In this document: in pieces, positions 1 through 5,748 of the stretch
Position numbering within the stretch: position 1 is the first letter of the stretch
How the letters are laid out: every line of letters starts with the position of its first letter
Source: Candidatus Binatia bacterium
GTDB taxonomy: Bacteria; Desulfobacterota_B; Binatia; UBA9968
DNA: 5,748 nucleotides
Assembly: GCA_025922795.1 (NCBI GenBank)
Contig: JAICHC010000213.1
Coordinates: forward strand, 1-5,748
Direction: 5' to 3'
The notes under the pieces: generated by a model
The model's input: only the letters and a program-made list of their open reading frames with translations
What the model was told of the DNA's origin: nothing
The model's database searches: none
Program-made: the position numbers and the translations under genes

Positions 1-207
1 GGCGACTATGTCTGCAATTTTTCGATGTATGTGATGCTGGATCACATTCGCTGCAATGGGTTAGACATCCCCTACGGTTTCATCCACATCCCGCACGATG
101 GTGACGAAAAGAAAGCCGCCGGATGGATAAAGCAAATATTGGCCAGCTGCAACACGCAACGGCGAATTCACAACCCTGCACTTTCCCATCGAAAGTGCGC
201 TCGGTAG
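1..207 (+). CDS. Pyroglutamyl-peptidase I-like cysteine peptidase (family C15), C-terminal fragment
   Basis: This is the last 68 codons of a gene that enters from the left edge; frame 1 is open from base 1 to a TAG at 205-207. Family C15 enzymes remove N-terminal pyroglutamate from peptides in the cytoplasm with a Glu-Cys-His triad. The fragment begins G-D-Y-V-C-N-F-S-M-Y, the usual context of the catalytic Cys. It continues to Y-G-F-I-H-I-P-H, the context of the catalytic His. The Cys (fragment residue 5) and His (residue 29) are 24 residues apart, the spacing I recall for Cys144 and His168 of the Bacillus enzyme. The Glu would lie outside the window. The last 20 or so residues (C-N-T-Q-R-R onward) look less family-like, so the true C-terminus may be divergent. 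An ATG at 25 is internal, not a start. The gene converges on purC. The family call is fairly sure; the substrate is inferred. Confidence 0.75.
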   Translation, partial: GDYVCNFSMYVMLDHIRCNGLDIPYGFIHIPHDGDEKKAAGWIKQILASCNTQRRIHNPALSHRKCAR

Positions 208-221
208 AAACCGCCAGCTCA

Positions 222-249
222 TAAGGGCAGGTATCGGAACTCGCCCTTA
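222..249. other. Hairpin between convergent genes, possible weak bidirectional terminator
   Basis: TAAGGGC at 222-228 pairs with GCCCTTA at 243-249 across a 14-nt loop, in the 87-nt gap between the convergent peptidase and purC stops. The position suits a shared terminator. There is no T-run on either side, so intrinsic termination is not demonstrated. Confidence 0.3.
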
Positions 250-294
250 CATCCTTACATGGGGGCGTAGCCGGGCTAGCTAGCTAGGTTGCTG

Positions 295-1164
<870 letters not shown>

Positions 1165-1220
1165 GGCGCTACCATAAGTGTCCTGTCGCAGAACTTCGGA
1201 GATAATTTGAAGGCTTTTTG

Positions 1221-1312
1221 CCGCCATGCCGGCGGAGGCCGGCATCCAAGTTTATCAAACTTCCTGGATTCCGGGTCGCGCTAGCTATCGCCAGCTTGCC
1301 CGGAATGACGGC
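1221..1312. repeat. Compound REP-like palindromic element
   Basis: Three inverted repeats lie end to end in the gap between the ArsC-like gene and purC. ATGCCGGC (1226-1233) pairs with GCCGGCAT (1238-1245) around GGAG. AAGTTT (1248-1253) pairs with AAACTT (1257-1262) around ATC. ATTCCGGG (1268-1275) pairs with CCCGGAAT (1299-1306) around 23 nt. The outer arms carry the ends typical of dispersed intergenic palindromes in many proteobacteria: GGCATCCA on one, and TGGATTCCGG with CCGGAATGACGG on the other. The two units face each other in opposite orientation, like a BIME pair. That the element is dispersed is known of the motif class, not shown here. It could also end or insulate the upstream transcript. 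Confidence 0.6.
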
Positions 1313-1342
1313 GAATTGTTCAACTGATTTTAGAACGACGCT

Positions 1343-1690
1343 CTACAGCAGTTGCTTCACTTCGGCTTCGTTAAAGCCGGTCAGTTTTTTCTTGCCTTTG
1401 ATGATCACCGGCCGCTTCAGCAAGTTCGGGTCCCTGAGCATGAGCTTGATGGCTTCCTCCTTCGACGGCGGCTTCTGCTTCATGTTCTTCTCTCTGTACA
1501 GCGGCGTCCGGGTATTCAGAAAAGGCTCGATGGGATCGTCGCCGATGATGCCCCGCAATTCGTTTTCGCTAAGCGGCTGCTTGCCGTACTCGCGCTCGTC
1601 GAAGACGGCTTTTTTTGATTGCAAGAAACTTCTTGCTTTCCGACAAGTCGTTCACGTCCCCTTGTAGATGAATTGGATTCTGTCGGCCAT
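1343..1690 (-). CDS. Selenocysteine-containing ArsC/Spx-family thiol oxidoreductase (TGA read as Sec13)
   Basis: Reading from ATG 1690 through one in-frame TGA (1654-1652) to TAG (1345-1343) gives 115 residues, the usual length of arsenate reductase-like (ArsC/Spx/YffB) proteins. The N-terminus is M-A-D-R-I-Q-F-I-Y-K-G-T-[TGA]-T-T-C-R-K-A-R, so the TGA replaces the catalytic first Cys of the family's CxxC loop, giving U13-x-x-C16. The rest is intact: F-D-E-R-E-Y (30-35), N-T-R (Arg61) and L-K-R-P-V-I (Arg93). Arg61 and Arg93 match the oxyanion-binding Arg60 and Arg94 of E. coli ArsC. A SECIS-like hairpin follows the TGA. The start has AGAGGA 6 nt upstream, touching the UbiD stop, which implies co-transcription and translational coupling. 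Known family roles are arsenate reduction or redox control; with a UxxC motif, a thiol or peroxide-linked redox role is equally possible. The alternatives are a nonsense mutation or sequencing error at TGC/TGT. No sel genes are in view. A start at TTG 1624 would lose the active site. Confidence 0.82.
1621..1636 (-). promoter_or_regulatory. Putative bacterial SECIS hairpin for Sec insertion
   Basis: In the mRNA, 15 nt after the UGA, GCAAGA pairs perfectly with UCUUGC around an AGUU loop; a seventh A-U pair is formally possible. The loop contains the GU dinucleotide that SelB recognises in E. coli fdhF. The loop G is the 23rd base after the UGA, about one codon farther than in fdhF and inside the roughly 16-37-nt range I recall for bacterial SECIS elements. 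A 2x2 A-A internal loop and two more pairs (G-C, A-U) extend the base. The element lies inside the coding frame, as bacterial SECIS elements do. Confidence 0.7.
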
Positions 1691-1696
1691 CAATCG

Positions 1697-1702
1697 TCCT
1701 CT
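1697..1702 (-). promoter_or_regulatory. Ribosome binding site fixing the ArsC-like start
   Basis: AGAGGA lies 6 nt before the ATG at 1690, and its first A is the last base-pair position shared with the TAA stop of the UbiD gene. It supports translation from an ATG upstream of the in-frame TGA, which is what the selenoprotein reading needs. Confidence 0.75.
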
Positions 1703-3084
1703 TATTTGAAGAACTTCGCGACTCGCTCGAACGCGGCCGGTTCGATCTCATTGCGCACAGGCCACTCAGCCTTCGATTTCAACGGTATGGTCGCGTCGAT
1801 AATCGCGACGGTGTCGCCCAACCAGCCGCGGAAGCTCTGCACTTCGCGGATGATCTCGATGTCCTTGTCCCAGTGAACTCGCGTGGCCACGGCCCACATG
1901 ACTTCCCGTTCATTGAAGACGTCGATATCCTCGTCGACAATCACCGCCAGTTTCAGGTTCGGCATTTCGACGAAAGCCTGCATGCCGGCTTTATTCGGCT
2001 CGTTTTCAAACTCCTTCTTAATCGAGATGTAGCAGATGCAACGGCCGCATCCCGAAGCGGGAAGATGAATCCCCCGGATGCCCGGAACGTTTTTCTTGAT
2101 GACGTTGTAAGTGCTGCCTTCTTTGGGGATGCTGCCGAGATTCCAGTGGTCCATATGGCCGGGCCAGAAGTCTTCGACGATGCCGCCGCGCCGGTGTGTG
2201 ATGGCGGTAATTTCGATGACCGGAACGTCCATTTTGGGCTGAGCGTAGCCGAGGATTTCACCGAAGGGGTTTTGTGGTTGGCGCACGCCAGGGAGAATCT
2301 CACCTTCGATAATCACCTCGGCGTCCGCCGGCACCAAAAAGTTGTCGCCCCAGGTCGTCGATGGGGTCAGCCGCAGCGGTTCTTTCAGGAACGCCGATGC
2401 GGTGAGATAGTCGTTATTGCCCATCGGCGTCATGGCGCAAGAGGAAAGATAGAAGGCCGGATGGTGTCCTAAAATCACGATCACGGGCGCGCGCAGATTT
2501 TTGTCCTCGTACTCGCAAGCCATCGCCTCGAGGTGATGATGCTTATGCGCCGAGAAACTCATGTGTTTCGGATCGTGGAATTTATTTTTTGTGAAGGTGA
2601 TATCATAGAAGTCGGCGTTGAGCCCCTTCATTGCGCACGTCATGGTGTGATAAGGACCGGCGTCGCCTTTCTGGTGCATGGGCATCGGCAGCATCCTCAG
2701 ATCGGCCTTATCGCCCGTCAGGACAACTTCCTTGACCGGCGCTTTTTCGGGAGCGACCACTTCAAAGCTGCCTTTTTGCTGTTCCAGCCTGGCCACTTCG
2801 AGACTCACTTCCATGGGAGATTTTATGTCGCCCATATCGAGGGAGTCGGCGACGTACTGGCGCGTGACCCATGGATTGTAAAACATCGGGAACTCGGATT
2901 TTTTGCCGTTGAGCGCGGGCACGTTCTCGAAGAGAACCATCTTGGGCTCATTACGCACGTCGAGGTGCTTCAAATACGCGACGGTCTCATAATTGTTGGC
3001 GTCGATGAAATTGCTCTCGCGGATGACGGAGCCTTCTCGTTTGGCTCCTTCCTGGGCGATGAAGCTCGGCAGATCCTTAGGCAT
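1702..3084 (-). CDS. UbiD-family (prenylated-FMN-dependent) decarboxylase
   Basis: This 460-aa cytoplasmic enzyme belongs to the UbiD family, which reversibly decarboxylates aromatic or alpha,beta-unsaturated acids with prenylated FMN made by a UbiX partner; none is in view. Family marks are the P-M-P-M-H-Q-K-G-D-A-G-P-Y-H-T segment (about 134-148), N156-A-D-F-Y, a His-rich S-A-H-K-H-H-H (178-184), V-P-A-D-A-E-V-I-I-E-G-E-I, N-P-F-G-E276-I-L-G-Y, and a C-terminal half with D-F-W-P-G-H-M-D. The length is within the family's range of about 450-500 aa. Two residues look unusual. The Arg that follows N-x-x-x-Y in UbiD/Fdc1 is Asp161 here, and the first Glu of E-G-P-F-G-E is Gln271. The start at 3084 has AGAGGAG 6 nt upstream. 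The gene sits between ALDH (79 nt upstream) and the Sec ArsC-like gene (11 nt downstream). The substrate is unknown, and the gene should not be read as ubiquinone-biosynthetic ubiD. Confidence 0.88.
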   Translation of the reverse strand: MPKDLPSFIAQEGAKREGSVIRESNFIDANNYETVAYLKHLDVRNEPKMVLFENVPALNGKKSEFPMFYNPWVTRQYVADSLDMGDIKSPMEVSLEVARLEQQKGSFEVVAPEKAPVKEVVLTGDKADLRMLPMPMHQKGDAGPYHTMTCAMKGLNADFYDITFTKNKFHDPKHMSFSAHKHHHLEAMACEYEDKNLRAPVIVILGHHPAFYLSSCAMTPMGNNDYLTASAFLKEPLRLTPSTTWGDNFLVPADAEVIIEGEILPGVRQPQNPFGEILGYAQPKMDVPVIEITAITHRRGGIVEDFWPGHMDHWNLGSIPKEGSTYNVIKKNVPGIRGIHLPASGCGRCICYISIKKEFENEPNKAGMQAFVEMPNLKLAVIVDEDIDVFNEREVMWAVATRVHWDKDIEIIREVQSFRGWLGDTVAIIDATIPLKSKAEWPVRNEIEPAAFERVAKFFK

Positions 3085-3090
3085 GGGATT

Positions 3091-3097
3091 CTCCTCT
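3091..3097 (-). promoter_or_regulatory. Strong ribosome binding site of the UbiD-family gene
   Basis: AGAGGAG lies 6 nt upstream of the ATG at 3084. It is the best Shine-Dalgarno in the window and fixes the start. Confidence 0.75.
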
Positions 3098-3130
3098 AAC
3101 GATAGCAGTGATCACGGATATTCGTCATTA

Positions 3131-3157
3131 ATTATGCGAATCCCCAGTGGAGTGCAA
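3131..3157 (-). promoter_or_regulatory. Possible internal promoter before the UbiD-family gene
   Basis: In the 79-nt gap between the ALDH stop and the UbiD start, the minus strand has TTGCAC (3157-3152) and CATAAT (3136-3131) separated by 15 nt, which is short for a sigma-70 promoter. A small inverted repeat, ATTCG (3120-3124) with CGAAT (3137-3141), brackets the -10-like box and could be an operator. The gap may instead simply carry the operon transcript. Confidence 0.3.
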
Positions 3158-3163
3158 GCGAGC

Positions 3164-4750
3164 CTAGCTTCGGATCAGCGCCTTCAGCGCGCTGAGCTTG
3201 TGGCTCAATCCGGAGTGACAAAGCAGATTGAGCAGATGACGCACCTGCCGGGCTTTCTTGGCGGTCGCGGGATACCAGTGAAACTCCGCCTTGAGGCCGA
3301 ATCGGTCGACGAGGACCGTTTTCTGATGGCAAAATTTGCGGATGCCTTCGGCGCCGTGCCGGTAACCGAACCCGCTGTCCTTGCGCCCCCCCGTGGTCGC
3401 GTCGATGACGAGAAAAGTTACGAGGGTGTCGTTGATACAGACCGAACCGCTCTGCAGTTCGTTGGCGATATGCCGGGCCGTGACCGAGTCTCGGCTAAAG
3501 ACGCTGGCGCTCAAGCCGTAACACGAATCATTTGCCAAGCGCAGCGCTTCGTCGGCATCGCGCACCTTAATGAGAGGAATAACCGGCCCAAAGGTTTCTT
3601 CAGTCATCACGCGCATGGAAGGATCGACGTCAATCAGCACCGTCGGTTCGTAATAGAAGCCCGGTAGACTGTCGTTACGTCGGCCGCCGGTGAGCGCCTC
3701 GGCGCCGCGCGCGAGCGCATCATCGACCTGGGCGGCGACTTTTTTTAGTTGTTCTCCCGACGTCAGGCAGCCGATGTCGACCTCGTTTTCGCTTGCGCCT
3801 TGCCGGATGGCACGCACTCGCGCGACGACCTGTTCGACAAACGGTTGGTAGACCCCGGCTTCAACGTAAACACGCTCGATCGATGTGCAACTTTGGCCGC
3901 AGTTCATCAGTGCGCCCCAGACGCACGCCGCCGCGGCGCGTTCGAGATCGGCGTCCTTCAAAACGATCATGGGATCTTTGCCGCCGAGCTCGAGCGAAAC
4001 TGGTATCAACCGTTCCGCAGCCCTGCGCATCACACGCTTGCCGGTCTCAACGCTGCCGGTGAAGGCAATCATATCCGCGCAATCGATCAGTGCCTCTCCG
4101 GTGGCGCCGTAACCTGGTACCACCTGAAAGAGATCCTCAGGGAGCCCGGCTTGGGTAGCAATTTCCGCGCCGAAGAGGGCCGACAGAGGCGTCAGCTCCG
4201 ACGGTTTGATCACGACCGCGTTGCCGGCCATGATGGCCGGCAGGGCTTCGCCCAAAGTCATCACGAGTGGAAAATTCCATGGGCTGATGATGCCGACGAC
4301 TCCCCGCGGCGTGTAGGTCGAGATGACTTTTTTCGGTTTCAGCAGGGGAAAGTCGGGGCGGATTTTTTTCGCCCGCAGATAACGCGCGCTTTTTTTCGCC
4401 CACGCGCCGATCGCGTCGCAAAGATAGAACAGCTCGTTGCCGTAAACCTCCGCGCGCGGCCGGCCGGTTTCGGCCGTCAAAATATCGGCGAGCTTGTCGC
4501 CGTCATCGAGCAGCAGATCGCGCAGCCGGTAAAGTACTTTTGCGCGCTCAGCAAAGCTCGTTTGTTGCCAGGCCATCTGAGCGCGGCGCGCGCGCTCGAC
4601 CGCCGCAGCGACATCACGGGGCGAGGCAACCGGCACTTCCGCAAGGGTTTCCAGCGTGGCAGGGTTACGGACGATGATTGAAGCGAGGCTCACAGGCTCT
4701 TTGCCGTTAACGACAGGTCGTGCCAATTGACCGAGAGTTTTCCATGTCAC
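3164..4750 (-). CDS. NAD(P)-dependent aldehyde dehydrogenase
   Basis: This 528-aa enzyme of the ALDH superfamily oxidises an aldehyde to the carboxylic acid with NAD(P)+. All core motifs are present: P-W-N-F (157-160), I-K-P-S-E with cofactor-binding Lys182, F-T-G-S (230-233), L-E-L-G-G with general base Glu254, N283-C-G-Q-S-C288 with catalytic nucleophile Cys288, and E-E-T-F-G-P (384-389). It is longer than the usual 480-500 aa. After the normal end near K-T-V-L-V-D-R (477-483) comes a tail of about 45 residues that is rich in Lys, Arg and Leu and could dock on a membrane or partner. The start is a GTG at 4750, one base after the SDR stop, with no clear Shine-Dalgarno, so it probably relies on translational coupling. 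The ATG at 4745 is out of frame. The substrate cannot be read from sequence; the neighbours suggest the aldehyde comes from the SDR step and the acid feeds UbiD. Confidence 0.93.
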   Translation of the reverse strand: MTWKTLGQLARPVVNGKEPVSLASIIVRNPATLETLAEVPVASPRDVAAAVERARRAQMAWQQTSFAERAKVLYRLRDLLLDDGDKLADILTAETGRPRAEVYGNELFYLCDAIGAWAKKSARYLRAKKIRPDFPLLKPKKVISTYTPRGVVGIISPWNFPLVMTLGEALPAIMAGNAVVIKPSELTPLSALFGAEIATQAGLPEDLFQVVPGYGATGEALIDCADMIAFTGSVETGKRVMRRAAERLIPVSLELGGKDPMIVLKDADLERAAAACVWGALMNCGQSCTSIERVYVEAGVYQPFVEQVVARVRAIRQGASENEVDIGCLTSGEQLKKVAAQVDDALARGAEALTGGRRNDSLPGFYYEPTVLIDVDPSMRVMTEETFGPVIPLIKVRDADEALRLANDSCYGLSASVFSRDSVTARHIANELQSGSVCINDTLVTFLVIDATTGGRKDSGFGYRHGAEGIRKFCHQKTVLVDRFGLKAEFHWYPATAKKARQVRHLLNLLCHSGLSHKLSALKALIRS

Positions 4751-4751
4751 T

Positions 4752-5516
4752 CTAGACCATGGTCTGGCCGCCGCAGATATTCATCGCTTGTCCGGTGATA
4801 CCGCGAGCGGCGTCCGACGCGATATAGCATACGAACTCCGCGATTTCATCGGCCTCAAGAAAACGCTTGATCGGGACTGCGTCAACGGCCTGGGCTTTAA
4901 ACTGCTCCGGCATGATCCCCAAGTGTGCGGCGGTCTCGTTGATTCCCAAGCTCGCCATCTCCGTGTCCACCCAGCCGGGACAGATCGTATTGACGGTGAT
5001 GCCCCGGCTGACAACTTCCAAAGCGAGCGCGCGGGTAAAGCCGATCATGCCGTGCTTGGTTGTGCAGTAGGCCGCGTAGCCTGGCACGCCGAATTTTCCG
5101 AGCACCGATGAGATATTGATGATTCTGCCGCCGGCTTGATCCGGCATATGTTTTAAGACCGACTTGGTGACGAGATAAAGCCCGTTTAAGTTCGTGTTGA
5201 TGATATCGTACCACTTGGAATCGTCGATGTCGTCGATCAGGCTGAGCCCCGAAATCCCGGCGTTGTTCACCAAAATGTGCACGGCTCCCCAGGTCGCAAC
5301 AACCGTACTGACAGCGCGCTCGACATCGGCCTTGTTTCGCACATCCATGGCGATCGGCAGCACGGCCAAAGAGAGTTTTTTAAATTCAGCGGCGGCCTGT
5401 TCAAGCTTGGCCAGAGTGCGGGAAGCGATGGCCACTTTCGCACCATTTTGGGCCAACTTTAGTGCTATCGCCTTGCCGATTCCGCTGCCCCCACCGGTTA
5501 CTAGAGCTACTTGCAT
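4752..5516 (-). CDS. Short-chain dehydrogenase/reductase (SDR), 3-oxoacyl-ACP reductase-like
   Basis: This is a 254-aa classical SDR, the normal length for the family, with a single Rossmann domain. The N-terminal cofactor motif is T-G-G-G-S-G-I-G (7-14), and N-N-A-G is at 84-87. The catalytic set is Asn109 (N-T-N-L), Ser137 (N-I-S-S), Tyr150 and Lys154 (Y-C-T-T-K), followed by P-G-W-V-D-T (180-185) and a C-terminal G-Q-A-M-N-I-C-G-G. Ser32-Arg33 after the second strand is more typical of NADP(H) than NAD(H) binding, which would be a reductase-like preference. The family covers oxoacyl reductases, sugar and steroid alcohol dehydrogenases and many catabolic enzymes, so the exact substrate is open. 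The start is ATG 5516, just before the Rossmann strand; AAGGA lies 11 nt upstream and AGAGA closer, neither ideal. It is the first gene of the minus-strand block and overlaps nothing; ALDH begins 1 nt after its stop. Confidence 0.92.
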   Translation of the reverse strand: MQVALVTGGGSGIGKAIALKLAQNGAKVAIASRTLAKLEQAAAEFKKLSLAVLPIAMDVRNKADVERAVSTVVATWGAVHILVNNAGISGLSLIDDIDDSKWYDIINTNLNGLYLVTKSVLKHMPDQAGGRIINISSVLGKFGVPGYAAYCTTKHGMIGFTRALALEVVSRGITVNTICPGWVDTEMASLGINETAAHLGIMPEQFKAQAVDAVPIKRFLEADEIAEFVCYIASDAARGITGQAMNICGGQTMV

Positions 5517-5735
5517 ATTCTCTATTATCCTTAAGATAAGATCGATAACCTATCGTTCCATAAAACAAATCCACATGATACTTTCGGTTATGGGAGGGTC
5601 CTGCGACCGCCTCAATTCGCGCCGGGCTAAATGGTCTCGTAATTGCTCGGTTGAGTACTTCCAAAGTCAATAATTTCAAAACTTCCACAAGCTCTTATAT
5701 TAGAATCACCTCGTATAAACCAGGAGATCACACAT
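5517..5735. promoter_or_regulatory. Divergent intergenic regulatory region
   Basis: These 219 nt lie between the minus-strand SDR start and the plus-strand start at 5736. They are more AT-rich at both ends than the coding DNA and should hold promoters for both directions. Two inverted repeats lie close to the SDR start: TTATC-CTTAA-GATAA (5525-5539) and CGATA-ACC-TATCG (5543-5555), with centres about 17 bp apart, a plausible operator pair. On the plus strand, TATATT/TAGAAT (5696-5706) resembles a -10 box but has no convincing -35 at the right spacing. I see no RNA gene here. Confidence 0.45.
5722..5727 (+). promoter_or_regulatory. Ribosome binding site of the divergent gene
   Basis: AGGAGA lies 8 nt upstream of the ATG at 5736, a good Shine-Dalgarno that marks the start of a gene leaving the window. 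Confidence 0.6.
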
Positions 5736-5748
5736 ATGGATATCACAC
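5736..5748 (+). CDS. Start of a divergent gene, cut by the window edge
   Basis: Only M-D-I-T and one more base are visible, after a good Shine-Dalgarno. The function cannot be judged. A gene that diverges from a catabolic-type operon is often its regulator or another pathway enzyme, but nothing in the sequence shown supports either. Confidence 0.55.

Noticed and set aside
1165..1245. N-terminal extension of PurC from ATG 1245
   Set aside because: The extra 27 codons overlap a REP-like hairpin and do not resemble PurC; MTEETL at 1164 matches the family's start.
1610..1616. A7 run (minus strand) as a programmed frameshift site
   Set aside because: The zero frame continues the ArsC fold without a break on both sides, so no shift is needed; the shifted frame gives no family-like sequence.
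1343..1624. A 93-aa protein starting at TTG 1624
   Set aside because: It begins after the redox loop, inside the SECIS-like stem, and has no fitting ribosome binding site. The family needs the N-terminal residues encoded from 1690.
1641..1650. Small CGAC/GTCG inverted repeat just after the TGA as the SECIS
   Set aside because: Its loop would be only 2 nt and it is too close to the TGA; the 1621-1636 hairpin fits the known spacing and has the GU loop.
1343..1690. ArsC-like gene as a simple pseudogene
   Set aside because: There is only one in-frame stop. It is TGA, it sits on the catalytic Cys codon, and a suitable hairpin follows. It cannot be fully excluded without the genome's sel genes.
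1873..3099. Plus-strand open frames (1873-2472, 2533-3099) opposite the UbiD gene
   Set aside because: They are antisense to a clear UbiD-family coding sequence and have no family features of their own.
3749..4681. 310-aa plus-strand open frame opposite the ALDH gene
   Set aside because: It is an antisense shadow of a strongly supported ALDH; its translation shows no recognisable domain.
4743..4745. ATG at 4745 as the ALDH start
   Set aside because: It is out of frame with the ALDH. The in-frame GTG at 4750, one base after the SDR stop, fits better.

Overview
The window is bacterial and gene-dense. It holds the end of one plus-strand gene, then a block of five genes all read on the minus strand, then the first few codons of a divergent plus-strand gene. 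Moderate to high GC, the PurC type, the UbiD/ALDH/SDR gene set, the REP-like repeats and a probable selenoprotein suggest an uncultivated environmental lineage of the Desulfobacterota (Deltaproteobacteria), Tectomicrobia or Rokubacteria sort. No marker gene settles the taxon.

Layout. Positions 1-207 (+) are the C-terminus of a pyroglutamyl-peptidase I-like C15 peptidase, convergent with purC (295-1164, minus). Reading the minus strand from its 5' end, the order is SDR oxidoreductase (5516-4752), aldehyde dehydrogenase (4750-3164), UbiD-family decarboxylase (3084-1702), a small ArsC/Spx-family protein (1690-1343) and PurC (1164-295). The first two are 1 nt apart. UbiD follows after 79 nt and has a strong ribosome binding site. 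The ArsC-like gene starts 11 nt after the UbiD stop, and its Shine-Dalgarno touches that stop. A 178-nt gap with REP-like hairpins separates it from purC. A 219-nt divergent intergenic region (5517-5735) lies upstream of the SDR gene, and a new plus-strand gene begins at 5736.

The main discovery is the ArsC-like gene. An ordinary reading gives only a 93-aa piece that lacks the redox N-terminus. If one in-frame TGA (minus strand, 1654-1652) is read through, the result is a complete 115-aa thioredoxin-fold protein. The TGA sits exactly where the catalytic cysteine belongs (K-G-T-[TGA]-T-T-C-R-K), giving a UxxC redox motif. A hairpin with a GU-containing loop lies 15 nt after the TGA, the position and shape expected of a bacterial SECIS. 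A strong Shine-Dalgarno precedes the upstream ATG. This is best read as a selenocysteine-containing arsenate reductase-like protein.

The other genes suggest a catabolic cassette. The SDR would oxidise an alcohol to a carbonyl, the ALDH would oxidise an aldehyde to an acid, and the UbiD-like enzyme would decarboxylate (or carboxylate) an unsaturated or aromatic acid using prenylated FMN. The substrate is unknown. The UbiD-like protein appears to lack two of the three residues of the classical Arg-Glu-Glu catalytic network, so its chemistry may differ from canonical UbiD. PurC is housekeeping purine synthesis and is probably transcribed separately.
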